Shown here: one piece after another, positions 42,701 to 53,700 of the stretch
How the letters are laid out: each line of letters opens with the position of its first letter
How positions within the stretch are numbered: position 1 is the stretch's first letter
Origin: Tubiluchus corallicola
Taxonomy: Eukaryota > Priapulida > Priapulimorpha > Priapulimorphida > Tubiluchidae
Assembly: GCA_030141605.1 (NCBI GenBank)
Contig: JAQGDQ010000450.1
Span: 62,001 to 126,000 of the forward strand
Length of the DNA stretch: 64,000 nt
Direction: 5' to 3'
Made by a program: the position numbers and the translations under genes
Notes under the pieces: model-generated
Databases searched by the model: none
What the model was told of the DNA's origin: nothing
Seen by the model: only the letters and a program-made list of their open reading frames with translations

Positions 42701-45130
42701 ATACATTCTTGTTAGAGTTACTGCATGGGCTAACAGTCACAGCATAACATATTTCAAATCAATTTCAAAATCGCTCCATCATTAAGTTGAGCAATTTAAG
42801 CAGCAATTAAAGTTACAAAAAATTAGTTTTCGTCTGTGTTGCTTGAGTTTTTAAGCACATCATGAATATACAAATACAGTAAACGACTTATAACTTGACC
42901 CATTATAACTCGAAATATAGTGTACATAACAGGTTTTGTGCAACAGATTTATTTTTTTATTTTTCTCTTTACTGAACATCGTGTAACTCGAAATCTGTAA
43001 CTTCAAATATCGCTTCACTCAAACTGAAAGCCAGGTACAATTTGTAATAATCTAATTGAAGTTAACCTGCATATCTCGAAGCACCTCCCTTATGAGAAAT
43101 TCTACACAAAAGTGTGCATCATATTACGATTTTAACTGCTAGCTTCAGCAAAAATGCTAAGATTTCTTGTATTACCTTAGTAGAGCGCTGAACACAACTT
43201 GGCTTTAACGAATGTGGTTTAATAACTAGATCACAATATTTTTGTTGTCGAATTCTGTTAACTATGCTACCAAACTACAATAGAGATGGACCAGTCATTT
43301 TTATTTTGATTAGTCATAAAAGTTGTTGTTTAATATTTTATTAAAGGCTCAGTTTGTCATTTTCACAGGCTGTATGTATTGTCCGTTGTGGATGAGTGAC
43401 TCAATCTGTTTTTTTGCGAATATCGTCTAACTTGTACCCTCGCATAACTTCCATAAATTTTTCGTTCCCGTGGTGTTCAAGTTTTATGTAGTTTACTGTA
43501 TTTGTATAACTTGTGTAAGTACACGGATAGCTCTTCAATAGTACATTTATTTGTAGCAATAATCACTTGTATACTGGAATGAAATGTAACTGTAATAATT
43601 ATTTACAGATTCAGTTCTGCATGGGTATAATTCATGGCACCGTTGCACTATACGTGGACTGTCCATTTCCTCGGTGGATGCAGTACTCTCTGATTGGCTA
43701 TGCCTTCTCTTTTGTGATACTGTTTGGAAACTTTTACTTCCAAGCCTACATTAAAAAGCAAAGGGTCACAAGGGTGAGTCGATTTTAAATTGTTCTTGTT
43801 ACAGAAATAGAGTGAAAAGTTTTAACGTAATGACGTAAAAGGATTCTAAAGTTGCATTACTCATTTTGATGGCAAAGGTGTCTAAAAATTATAATACAGG
43901 TCCGTAGTAAATTACATATAACTCGAACTGGTATAATTCTTGCTTGTCTCAAACAGATCTCGTGGATCTGATTTTCCCCTTTATTTTCCCTTTACCAAAC
44001 ATTGATTAACTTGAAATCTGTAACTCTAATTATTGCATAACTCAAACTGAATTCCCGGTACATTTCTTAAGAATCTGGCTGAAATTACTTCACCTATCTC
44101 AAACAGCTTTCAAAGCAAGAAGTCCTACGTGAAAGTGTGCGCCATATTACGATTTAAACTGCTAGTTAGAGCAAAAATGTTAAGATTCTCCTATTATCTT
44201 AGCAGAACGCTGCTAACAACATGGCTTAGCAAACATGGTTTAATGTAGGTCACAATATTATTATTACTGAATTCTATTAACCATGCTACTCAGACTACAA
44301 TAGAGGTGGACCAGTCATTTTAGTTTTGATTATTCATAAAAATTGTTATTTGATATTTGATTAAAAGCTCCGATACTGAAGAGTGACTCTAACTCGAACA
44401 AATTTTCTAGGTGTTAGACTTATACCTAGTTTACTGCATTAGTATTTTATAGAATAAGGTTTACACTTGTACAATTACTTGTGACAATATCTGAAGAAAA
44501 ATTTGTTTGACTTGAGCATTTTCAGCTTTTAATTGCCAAAAATGACAACCGCAGGTAGTCGTCAACTTACGACCCGTGCGACTTACGATTGTTCGACTTT
44601 TTACCCAACCGCAACTTGATTAAATAATTATACAAAGTAATGATAACTCATATTTCCTTGTTTTTTTAAGCAAATTAGTTTTAAATCTCTGTCTGTTCTG
44701 ACAAATTTATTTTTTAGACATTGCTATACTTAGTGTGTATACACAGACAACATCTTACGTGTAAGGGGCTCACCACTTGAACATACGGTTCTGACTTGCA
44801 TCCAAGTCGTCTTACGATGAACATCCCAGAACCGACTGTGGTCGTAAGTCGACGTCTATCTGTAATAGACCAGTTATTAAAAAAAAATAAGACTGGCAAG
44901 ATCAACAAATTGCAATTTGGATTTGAGTATTCTCATTGCAGTTATAATGATGCACAATATGCATGTTTGTATATTCTCAGCTGTGTTCTTCTGATTTTTT
45001 CCAGGCTTCTAGTGTTGTACGTTATAAGTCTAGCATAAAAGAGGAAAATAGCCACAATAATGTGTCAAATGGGTTGCTCAAGAATACGGATGTAAACGTA
45101 AAGAAAAGAAGATATCAAAAAGATCATTAG
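36662..45130 (+). CDS. ELOVL4: Very-long-chain fatty acid elongase, ELOVL4-like (7 exons)
   Basis: Exons 36662-36728, 38767-38954, 39900-39980, 40201-40372, 41826-41953, 43609-43773 and 45005-45130 join in frame to 308 residues (human ELOVL4 has 314). ELO proteins are multi-pass ER enzymes that condense malonyl-CoA with acyl-CoA, the first step of chain elongation. The histidine box HVYHH is at residues 147-151, preceded by [15 protein letters not shown] and followed by [11 protein letters not shown]. The downstream [12 protein letters not shown] and CPFPRWMQY blocks are also diagnostic. The family choice over ELOVL2/5 rests on [11 protein letters not shown] and KWVAGGSAFYGA. Introns carry hAT- and Tigger-like MITEs. 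The C-terminus KKRRYQKDH is basic but lacks a standard dilysine ER-retrieval signal. A polyadenylation hexamer is at 46046-46051. Confidence 0.92.
38767..38954 (+). CDS. ELOVL4: Elongase exon 2
   Basis: Acceptor tttcag, donor gtaagt, phase 1 to 0. Encodes [20 protein letters not shown] and the first membrane segment, [19 protein letters not shown], up to LYIFVE. Confidence 0.9.
39900..39980 (+). CDS. ELOVL4: Elongase exon 3
   Basis: Acceptor ttgcag, donor gtaaga, phase 0 both sides. Encodes 27 residues containing [12 protein letters not shown], a conserved ELO lumenal loop. Confidence 0.9.
40201..40372 (+). CDS. ELOVL4: Elongase exon 4 (catalytic histidine box)
   Basis: Acceptor attcag, donor gtgagt, phase 0 to 1. 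Carries [19 protein letters not shown], the KKNSQ segment and the HVYHH box. Confidence 0.95.
41826..41953 (+). CDS. ELOVL4: Elongase exon 5
   Basis: Acceptor ttacag, donor gtgggt, phase 1 to 0. Encodes [20 protein letters not shown] and [15 protein letters not shown]. Confidence 0.93.
42008..42655 (-). mobile_element. hAT-like MITE, diverged copy
   Basis: Its left part (cgcactttcggttcagtttc, then gcttcgtagccaaaacattc) and right part (atatcggttcggtttcggtt) are the reverse complement of the two ends of the element at 55319-56026. The middle differs. Lies in elongase intron 5. Confidence 0.65.
42877..43498. mobile_element. pogo/Tigger-like MITE, copy A
   Basis: Begins cagtaaacgacttataactt and ends with its approximate complement (gttcaagttttatgtagtttactg), flanked by TA at 42875-42876 and 43499-43500. 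The TA duplication and CAGT ends fit Tc1/mariner-pogo non-autonomous elements. No coding capacity. Elongase intron 5. Confidence 0.75.
43609..43773 (+). CDS. ELOVL4: Elongase exon 6
   Basis: Acceptor ttacag, donor gtgagt, phase 0 both sides. Encodes [20 protein letters not shown] and [20 protein letters not shown], the last membrane segments. Confidence 0.93.
43904..44436. mobile_element. pogo/Tigger-like MITE, copy B
   Basis: Same family and same orientation as 42877-43498. Shared internal phrases include gtgtgcgccatattacgatt and caatagaggtggaccagtca. The left end is eroded (tagtaaattacatataactc); the right end is tagtttactg. Elongase intron 6. Confidence 0.7.
44552..44862. mobile_element. 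311-bp MITE with CAG/CTG ends
   Basis: The left end caggtagtcgtcaacttacg is mirrored by the right end gtcgtaagtcgacgtctatctg. These are terminal inverted repeats of about 23 bp with a few mismatches. A degenerate relative may start near 52383 (gggtagtcatcatcttacc). Elongase intron 6. Confidence 0.7.
45005..45130 (+). CDS. ELOVL4: Elongase exon 7 (C-terminal tail)
   Basis: Acceptor ttccag, then 41 codons and TAG at 45128-45130. Encodes a polar tail ([19 protein letters not shown]...) ending KKRRYQKDH. Cytosolic tails in this family are variable, so support comes from the in-frame join and position. Confidence 0.8.
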   Translation, partial: ASSVVRYKSSIKEENSHNNVSNGLLKNTDVNVKKRRYQKDH

Positions 45131-47671
45131 CATATATGAATATAAGAAATAATTAATAATATTAAATACCACTCAACAGTAGGTCCTGTTGAAAAAAGGA
45201 AGTTTGTTTGTTTGTTTGTTCTTTCCACTAGTGATTGCCTGAAGTTTTGTTGAAAGTCATGCCATCATGTAAACTGAACAATGCAGTCGAATTTCCACCT
45301 TCCCTGTAATGAAATAGTAGCACACAAGCTCATATTTCTAGATTTTAGCAAGTTTGGAAAGCAATGAATTTTTATATATTATGTGGCTATTGTACATTCA
45401 CATGCTTGGTGTTGCATGACATGCTTGTAATGCCACATGGCGATACACCATATACATGGAAAAAAATGGTCTTTTATAAACCAGGCCTGAAAATGATTAG
45501 TAGTGTAATTATCTGTAATTGAATTTCTTATTTCTTTGATTTATTGTTGTATTGTCAAATTTATTATTATGCCAAAGTGTTTTTGTATTATAAACTTGAC
45601 TGTGATTGGCTCACTTTTAATCGCACATAATGGTTCTAGTCAGCATGCTTTGCTGTTTAACGCAATAATGCTCTTAAATGCAGTGTGTAAATTATGTATA
45701 GTTTGTTTATTGATTTTAAGCACTTTTGATGTGTTTATATGCAATTTGTTCAATAAGCGGCCATTGGTTTGAAATTCTATATCTGTGTATGTGCAGTCTT
45801 GTTTGACTAATTGGAATTTAAAGTACCAGCATTTTAACTATACATAGCAATTGTATTGTCTTCTGTGTTGTAATAGTTTATTATTAGGAATGTCTTTGGA
45901 ATTTACATGTTTACAGTTTTACCTATGTACTTTTGTGCTACCTTTGTAGCTAAGTATAGGGTTATGCCTTGGCAGCTTATTATATCTATATACAGTTATT
46001 TATCTACAAGCGTTAATTAAAAGTAAGTTACTCGAAAAGTGAGTAAATAAAAGTAATAACAGCTGTGTTGTGATTGATTACTTTTGATGATTTCAGCCAC
46101 TTTTTTGTTTATGTTATTCTATTTGCTTGGTCTGCTGTGATTGTATATTTGATGGTAACTATTGCTATTATACTGATACATGGCTTGCATCGAAAATTTA
46201 ATAAAAAATTCTCTAACGTGTTTTATGCGGTCTAATCTAGCCCTCAAGTTCAGTGATGCTGTTCTCAATGTTCTGACACATCATTTATTTAATTTTGTGT
46301 ATTTTTGTTACTTCTACTTTTGTAATTGATTTTAAACTCGTTTATGGCAGGAAGCATTATTTAAAATATGGATATCACAAGAATGGCAGTCAATACATGA
46401 GCAATCTTAGGAAAAAATTTTTGTACTTGAAAAATAAGAATTTGCTCTTCTAGATTTTTGCCCATCAATTATTTGTTTTTAACTTGTTAATGTGGTCGTG
46501 GATAGTTGTAAAACATACATGTGCATGTTCTAGTAATATTTGTTGTTTCATCAATTATTGGTTTGAATAGTATTCTGTAGTAATAGACCAAAAGATTGTT
46601 TATGATCATGAATCACGCTAATAAATTCATTTCCTAATTAATAATAAATGGTTGATAAACGTGATCTTCTTTTAATATGGTTTTTGTGTACTCGTCTATT
46701 TTGTTTGTTTGACCCTGTCTTATTAGGATAAAAATTTATACCTGGTTTATTGTAGTAACAGACCTTTGATGAATAACTCATTGCAGAGTAGACCCAAATC
46801 AGTTCAACCACTCTGACAATAGTAATGATTATTGGCATAAAATAGGTCGAGTCTCAAATACAATGTTATTTGGACGTTTGAGTAGAGACGAGGTCTCATG
46901 ATAACTATTAAATAAATTACGATTTATTTATTATAGTTTTGCAAATAGTGGGTATAAATTTACTGACTATTGTCACTGAATTTATAGTAATGGAACGGAG
47001 ATATCTAGGTCATTCTAGCACAAACAGGGTTCTATGAATTTTCGCAGTATTTTTGTTTGTTTTTATTGCATTATTATATTAGCACCAAATTTATTTTTAA
47101 TTTTTGTTGGCTAAAATTTTTGCCTATTTGTGTTTTTGCATTGTTTGCTGCTGGCGGTTGTTGCTTAATTAATTGCTTACTGATCACTGACGCATATGTA
47201 TGCACGAGTCGTAAAAAAGTCCTTGACTGTCCCTAATGCATCAACATTTTCGGATTGCGTTAGTAGTGTTACGCCTACTACAATATGGTGGCCTATTGGA
47301 TGGTTTTAACAGAAAATTTGCATTTTATCTTCGTTAATTTGCAGCCGTTGCTATTTACCACATAAACTTAGTTGATTACGTTGCATCCGTTTGAAAAGGT
47401 TTCAAGGTAATTAACCCAGAATTTTATGCATAAATTAAGTTAGGGTTTATTTCACATCACACATTACAAAAATACTCTCACTGAAGTAGTGCAACCACAA
47501 TTATGAACACTGAAAATTTTTAGTTTGCTCGATATTAATACACCGCATTAGCAACTTAATCCAACCTACCTACTAATTTGTGGTTTGTAAGAGTTCCGTT
47601 AATTTAACATTTTGACATGTTACACTGTAGTTTTGGAGGACGAAATCTCCACTGAATCGAGGAAAGCAATC
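45131..47671. other. Elongase 3' UTR and intergenic space to the tetraspanin
   Basis: AT-rich. Polyadenylation hexamers occur at 46046-46051 and near 46200. About 1.4 kb further on the tetraspanin begins; no promoter motif can be named. No coding sequence recognised. Confidence 0.5.
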
Positions 47672-47731
47672 ATGGGAGCAGGTTATAAATGCCTTAAAGT
47701 GACGTTCATTGTGTTTAATGTGATATTCTGG
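47672..47731 (+). CDS. Tetraspanin exon 1
   Basis: MGAGYKCLKVTFIVFNVIFW, then donor gtgagt. This is the cytosolic N-terminus and the start of membrane segment 1. Confidence 0.9.
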
Positions 47732-50700
47732 GTGAGTAATGTCTTTATAATGTCTTGATAATAATAAAACTTCAAACTTCATGTTTTCAATTACAGTGGT
47801 GCAGAAAGTAAACACTGATTAATAAATCTGCCTTAGGGCAAGTCTAAGTAGATTTATTAAGCAACTGGGTTTATAAGTTGAAGGGACGTATTAATAGAGT
47901 ATGTATTATGTCGAATTTCACTATTTTAAAATATTCCATTCCATTACAGCAATTAAAACTGTCTCATCAGAGTAAGTGCCATTGATTTTAGTCATAAATT
48001 GAGCATTTCAGTGGTTTGAAAGCCTCATGTATATTTTTAAATATTTCATTTTTTGAAAAGTCCTGTTTCAATCATTCTAAAGTCTTTACGTACAAGTGGT
48101 GTCAGTTCATTATTTTCATAAACATTTCCTTTCATCTGTTACAGTAGGCATCATTAAAATTGAGCAGTGATGTTCATTAGACTTTACTTACAGGACTGTA
48201 GTATTTGTAATTTATGTCAGTTCGGACAGTTGTGGCAGTCATTTTGGCTTTTCAGTGAAGCATTGATTTGTAGAGAAAAGGCTACTGCTTCTAAAAATCA
48301 CACAATTATATATCAAATTTGTTGTTTTATTGCTCTTTTTAATGTCAAATTGAGAATACTATTGCATTTTAGTGTACTTGTAATGTAAAAATTCTTCTTT
48401 CAATTACAACTATTGCATGAGGTCTTCTAGAGCTCATTACTTTATTTTTGTGTTAGTATATAGTGTCTGTTATAATTAAAGTAAACCTAATTTTTTTGTT
48501 TATTAATTATTTATTGCTGAGCCACAAAGTTTGGTTGGAACAATGTGACTTATGAGTGTATGTACAGTAAGCAGCTTCTTTGAACCATGTACTAAAAACA
48601 ATTGCTCACTGATGCACTGTCAACTTTTCAAACAACACTCGCTTGTATTTTTGCTTTTCAAGACATGTTAGGAAGATACATCATTTTGTATGTTAGCAAT
48701 AATTTAATCTACTTAACAATTTGCAAGTAAATTAGCTTGTTGACAGGACTTGTTCATTAATATTAGGTCTTCTGTGTTCTAGCTCCTAGGTTGCGGTGTA
48801 CTAGGTGTAGGAATATGGCTGCAGATAGACAAAGGTGGATATGCACAGCTGCTGCAAGATTACAGTGCCTTTACGGCAGCTGTGCTGTGCATAGTCGCTG
48901 GCAGTGTCATGGTGATATTTGGAGTCGTCGGTTGTTGTGGTGCTTTCTTAGAATCTCGATGCATGCTTATTGTGGTGAGTTTAAAAAATAAAAGTACAAA
49001 GATTACTTCTACAGGAGTTACTTTAGTTCCAATATGCGTCCGCGGTCCACATCTCCATTACTTGAAGTGTTACAGGCTTGTTGATTGTCCTGATAAAAAG
49101 CACGTTACTTAACGCCAATGAAGTCATTTCTCAGCAGACACTCTAGGGTATGGATCCTTAAAAGCTTCTTAATGAATTAAAGTCACACAATAAAAAAGTA
49201 AGAGAGGAAGAAAGAAAAGACACAACGTTTCAAAGTACCACCGTACATTCTTTTCACGTGAAAAAGAATGCTAAATAAGTCATATTGAATTACTAATGTT
49301 AATTTTTTTGAAAAGAATTTTTATTTATATTATTAACACATAAATTGATCACATAAAAAGGATACAAGCACATAGAAAAAACATTAATTATAGATCTGAA
49401 TCTAAATCGCTCAACCTAATGTGGTGAGCTTCGATGGCAATGATTATTGAGAGAACCTCCATGAAAAAGCAAGCTCCATCTCAAAGTTTTGGTAGAGCTT
49501 GAAGAGCTGCTTGACATTGACATGATTCTTTCTTCACTTGTTTCGTGAAGTAAAATCCAAACCTTAGACAACTTTTTATAAAGCACCTAAGACTGTAGTG
49601 TAGTCTACGATGATCAATTTTCACAATATTAGCCCCTAAATAATATATCCATAAGGTCTATGGACACCTTGTTGGATTTAAAAAAATGGGTGTGCGTGTA
49701 TTCTCCAAAATTTGTCAGTCTTGTAACTGAATATCAACAATTTCAGTAGTTATTGTAAATTTACAGCGGAAAAAAAGTTTCCAGAAGTTACGAAGAAACC
49801 TTATTTTCTATACGTGTATGGGGCGATGTGTCAGCTCCCTCTGTTGAGTAAATTTAAAAGTGTAGGTAGATGGCTCTGATTGATTGTGGACCATTGGGAA
49901 GACAATATAGATTGATTGTGTACTACTGGAATGAGAATATGGACCTTCTCTGTTGCGTTAACTCAGTAGCTGAAAAGACAAAGTGTTTGCACTGAAAGTG
50001 CAGGATTCTAGGTTCATGTCTGCTTGAGTTACAATTTTTCATCACGTTTTTTGAATTTTAAATTAATTAGCCATTAGGGTAATTGCTGTTGTAAGTATTT
50101 CTCTTAGTGACAGTAGTAATAATTTATTGATTGTAATAATGAATTATAAATGGAAAAATTCTACGGTCCAATACAGTACATTAAGCAGATACAGTTAACT
50201 ATGCAACAGTAAACTACCTGCACAAATAGCAAACAGAAACTAGCCTTATGTGTACATCAATTTTGCAACAACAAGAAACAATGTCTAATAGTACTTCCTG
50301 TGTGCTTTAGATTGCAAGTAAATAAATTTCATGAACAACTAAAATCTAATTCAGGATAATCCTGACGCACATTCACAAATGATTCACAAATTCACATTGT
50401 GAATTTTAATACATTCACAAATGAAATGATATTTGGTTTGCACTAAGCCACAGCCACATAATCTCAATTCACGTGATATCCTAGACCATCTTACCAAGAC
50501 CATGAGTCTAGTCATCTGTATTCTATCATATTCTCTCACATCTAATGAACGATTAACATAAACATCTAATACACTTAAATCAGGGTCACGCGATTGGGAC
50601 AAACATTGATCGGTCTGAACACTTGCTTTTCTATCAGCAATATCTTTCTCAATTACACGATATTCATCCTTTATACTAATAATATAAATTACATCTTGAA

Positions 50701-53700
50701 AACTAACTGACGAAACTTTTTAAGTACACTCCTTTTACTGGGTGTGTTTAAACAGTAATATATATATATATATATATATATACATACACATATACATATA
50801 TATATATATATATATAAACAGATATATCACCAGTATTATATAGGTGACTCTGTTTGATATGCCACTACACTGAAAATCTACTCTGTGCCAGCCATTCAAA
50901 ATGTAATGCCTGCACCCTTTAAGGTTGTGTGTTCAAATCCTGATTTGCTTGAAATTTTTCAGCATGTCCTTTAACAATTAGCCATTAGGTTAATTATTGT
51001 ACGAGTGTGCATGCGTGTGTTCGCATATGCATGCATATGGGAACAGCTAAACTGCAATCTGAACTAATTTTTAACACTTATTTCAGTACTTTTTTGCTCT
51101 TGTTATCGTCTTCTTGCTGGAAATTGTTGCCGGGATTATCGGGTTCATCAGACGTAAGGAGGTACGTTGTAACATCTTTGTATGATTCACACCTCTTTAT
51201 TTACTAAACATTTAAACTATAACAGGTTTATGATTAAATCTATTATATTATAAAAAGAAATTATTCTTCAAAAAATTGTGTGGTAGTATTAAAAAATGTA
51301 AGTTTGATTTTGTTTTTCAATATTTTTTGTTATCAAATATATTTCGTATGCATCACATTCTTAATGTAAGACAATAATTTACAAACACAGTCAAGCCTTG
51401 TTATGCTCCCCTCCCTTATACCACCAAACTCATTTACCACCTTGAAAATTGCCAGGAACAAAATGGCTACATTCAACTGTATATAAAAGTAACCCGTTAC
51501 CCACCATCCACCAGGGCAATATATATGTTCAATGTGGAAGTACTGACAGCCACGCCAGTGACCTTGATATTATGCGGTATGAGGCTGTTATACGCTCCTC
51601 TGAGTCGCTAACACTGACAAAACGTCGCATGTCGTGTAAAATAATGCATGTTACCCTGAGTTGATTGTTTTCAGGCTGTACATTGTATAATGAAGGATTG
51701 ATAGCACGATAATTTTGTCCATATGCACCTCACAGTCATAATAGCATTGACAGAAAACACTTTTTTCACCACAAGAAATGTGACATTTACTTGTTTTCTA
51801 AGAATCATCCAGGCAAATCCCAACAAGAAATTTGTATACATGATTAGTGGAGCAGTAGGCCTACAGCCAATTACATGTATATATAGTTGAGTACAAGATA
51901 TGTTTATTATGTAAACAAAATGTGATGATGATTGATTTTGAATGAGTCATTAATTCACAAATGATTAATTATAAATTTTCTTTTAATTCATTAACTTTTA
52001 GAGTGAAAATTGAAGAATCTAATCTGTGTACACTTGTCTGACAATTTTGTGATTCGTCTATAACAAAATGTAACCCACCTCATTATAACGCCAAACTTGC
52101 TATAACGCCAACTTTTTCCCATCCCAAACTGGATAGTATAAAGAGGTTTGACTGTCTCCTGACCATGTTGTTATTTTCTAGATTAGTGGAGCTGTAAGAA
52201 CACGCCTTCTAAAAAATATTCATTCAGAGTATGACGGAAATGGCAGCGATGACGAAGGTAAATACGGCCGCGTCTGGGATCTGTTTCAACAAGAAGTAAG
52301 TCATTTTACTGTAGCTAATGTCTCTTTGTGCACTATCAAAATTTGTAACTGTGATCATATATTTATTTACAAGCTAAGGTACGGGTAGTCATCATCTTAC
52401 CACCTATGACCTATTGATCTTAGAACCCGGCCAGAACATTGCAATTACGTCGGGTATTTTGACCTGAGAAAGTCTCTCACAGTGAGTAGTGGGGAAGGGA
52501 ATGTTGTTTAAAAAACTACATTGTTAATAATGAGAGAACAGTGTGGTCCATATGATGTTCTGAACTTCCACTGAACTGGAGTTGCTAATCGAAGGACGTC
52601 ATGCCAGGCTGATTTTGTTCACCTCATTTCTAACATCATCGCCATAGCAACAAGGTTCTAGTCAAAACATAAATAAAAAAAAAGAAGGCGCCTTTTGATT
52701 CATGTAAGGGCTTGCTCAGGTTGGAGAAAGTTTTGAAAAGAAAATCTGAAATCAAAGCATATAGTATCTTTTGAGACACCCTGTATTTCACACAGATACT
52801 CATTAAAGCTTTTGTTTGTGTGTTGATCTAGTATGAATGTTGCGGAGTCGGCGGGTATCATGACTGGTATGACATAGCTGCTTGGAAAAATCAGAGTTGG
52901 GTGCCAGACTCTTGCTGTATTGAAGTCATTAAAAACTGCGGCAAGACAACAAATCATCAAGACTGGTACATTCAGGTATGTGACGTCATAATTATTTATA
53001 AAATCAGTTCTGTTCGTTGTAATAGCATGCTTCTACTGATCACTAGCTTGAAGGAAAACAGTATACTTTTTCATATCCTACCCCATTTTAAAGTGCAGTA
53101 AAACGTATACATTTTAAAACATTTTTGGTAATTAAAAATAGATTAAAAACTTAAGTAATGGTTGACTAGCCCAACTAGCAATGACATAACAATTGAGCAT
53201 ACATTTCAACAGCACAAACATTCCGTGAGAATGTTGCACGCGTTTGCAAAAGCGAAAATTATAGTTCTGTGCTATTACGTAACACTCTGTGTGGTATACA
53301 AAAGACTCAGCAAATTTTAAGTTTAAAATTCAAAGTTTGCCATTGTGCTCATGCATGAGGTGTCTAACGTGTTCCCTATGTCACAACCGAACATTTCTGA
53401 ACTAGGAGGTACAGCGCTCGTTTTTTGTGCAATGTGTTTCCAAGATGAAGGCACTAGCTTCCATCTAACTAGCTAGCTAATCTAATTAATCACTTGGTAA
53501 TGGCAGAATGCATGTAACGGCGAAAACCTAGCCACGAGAACACGAAATTACCATTCTGTTGTAGTAATTCTTTCACATAAGTCATTTTTAAAAAAATAGT
53601 GTGTTACATTTCAATATTTTATAGCATTGAGCCAGAGTTTAAGATTGGGTCCAGTTTTCCTGCAAGCAAAACTTTTAGACACTGGATCTAAATAGTTGCT

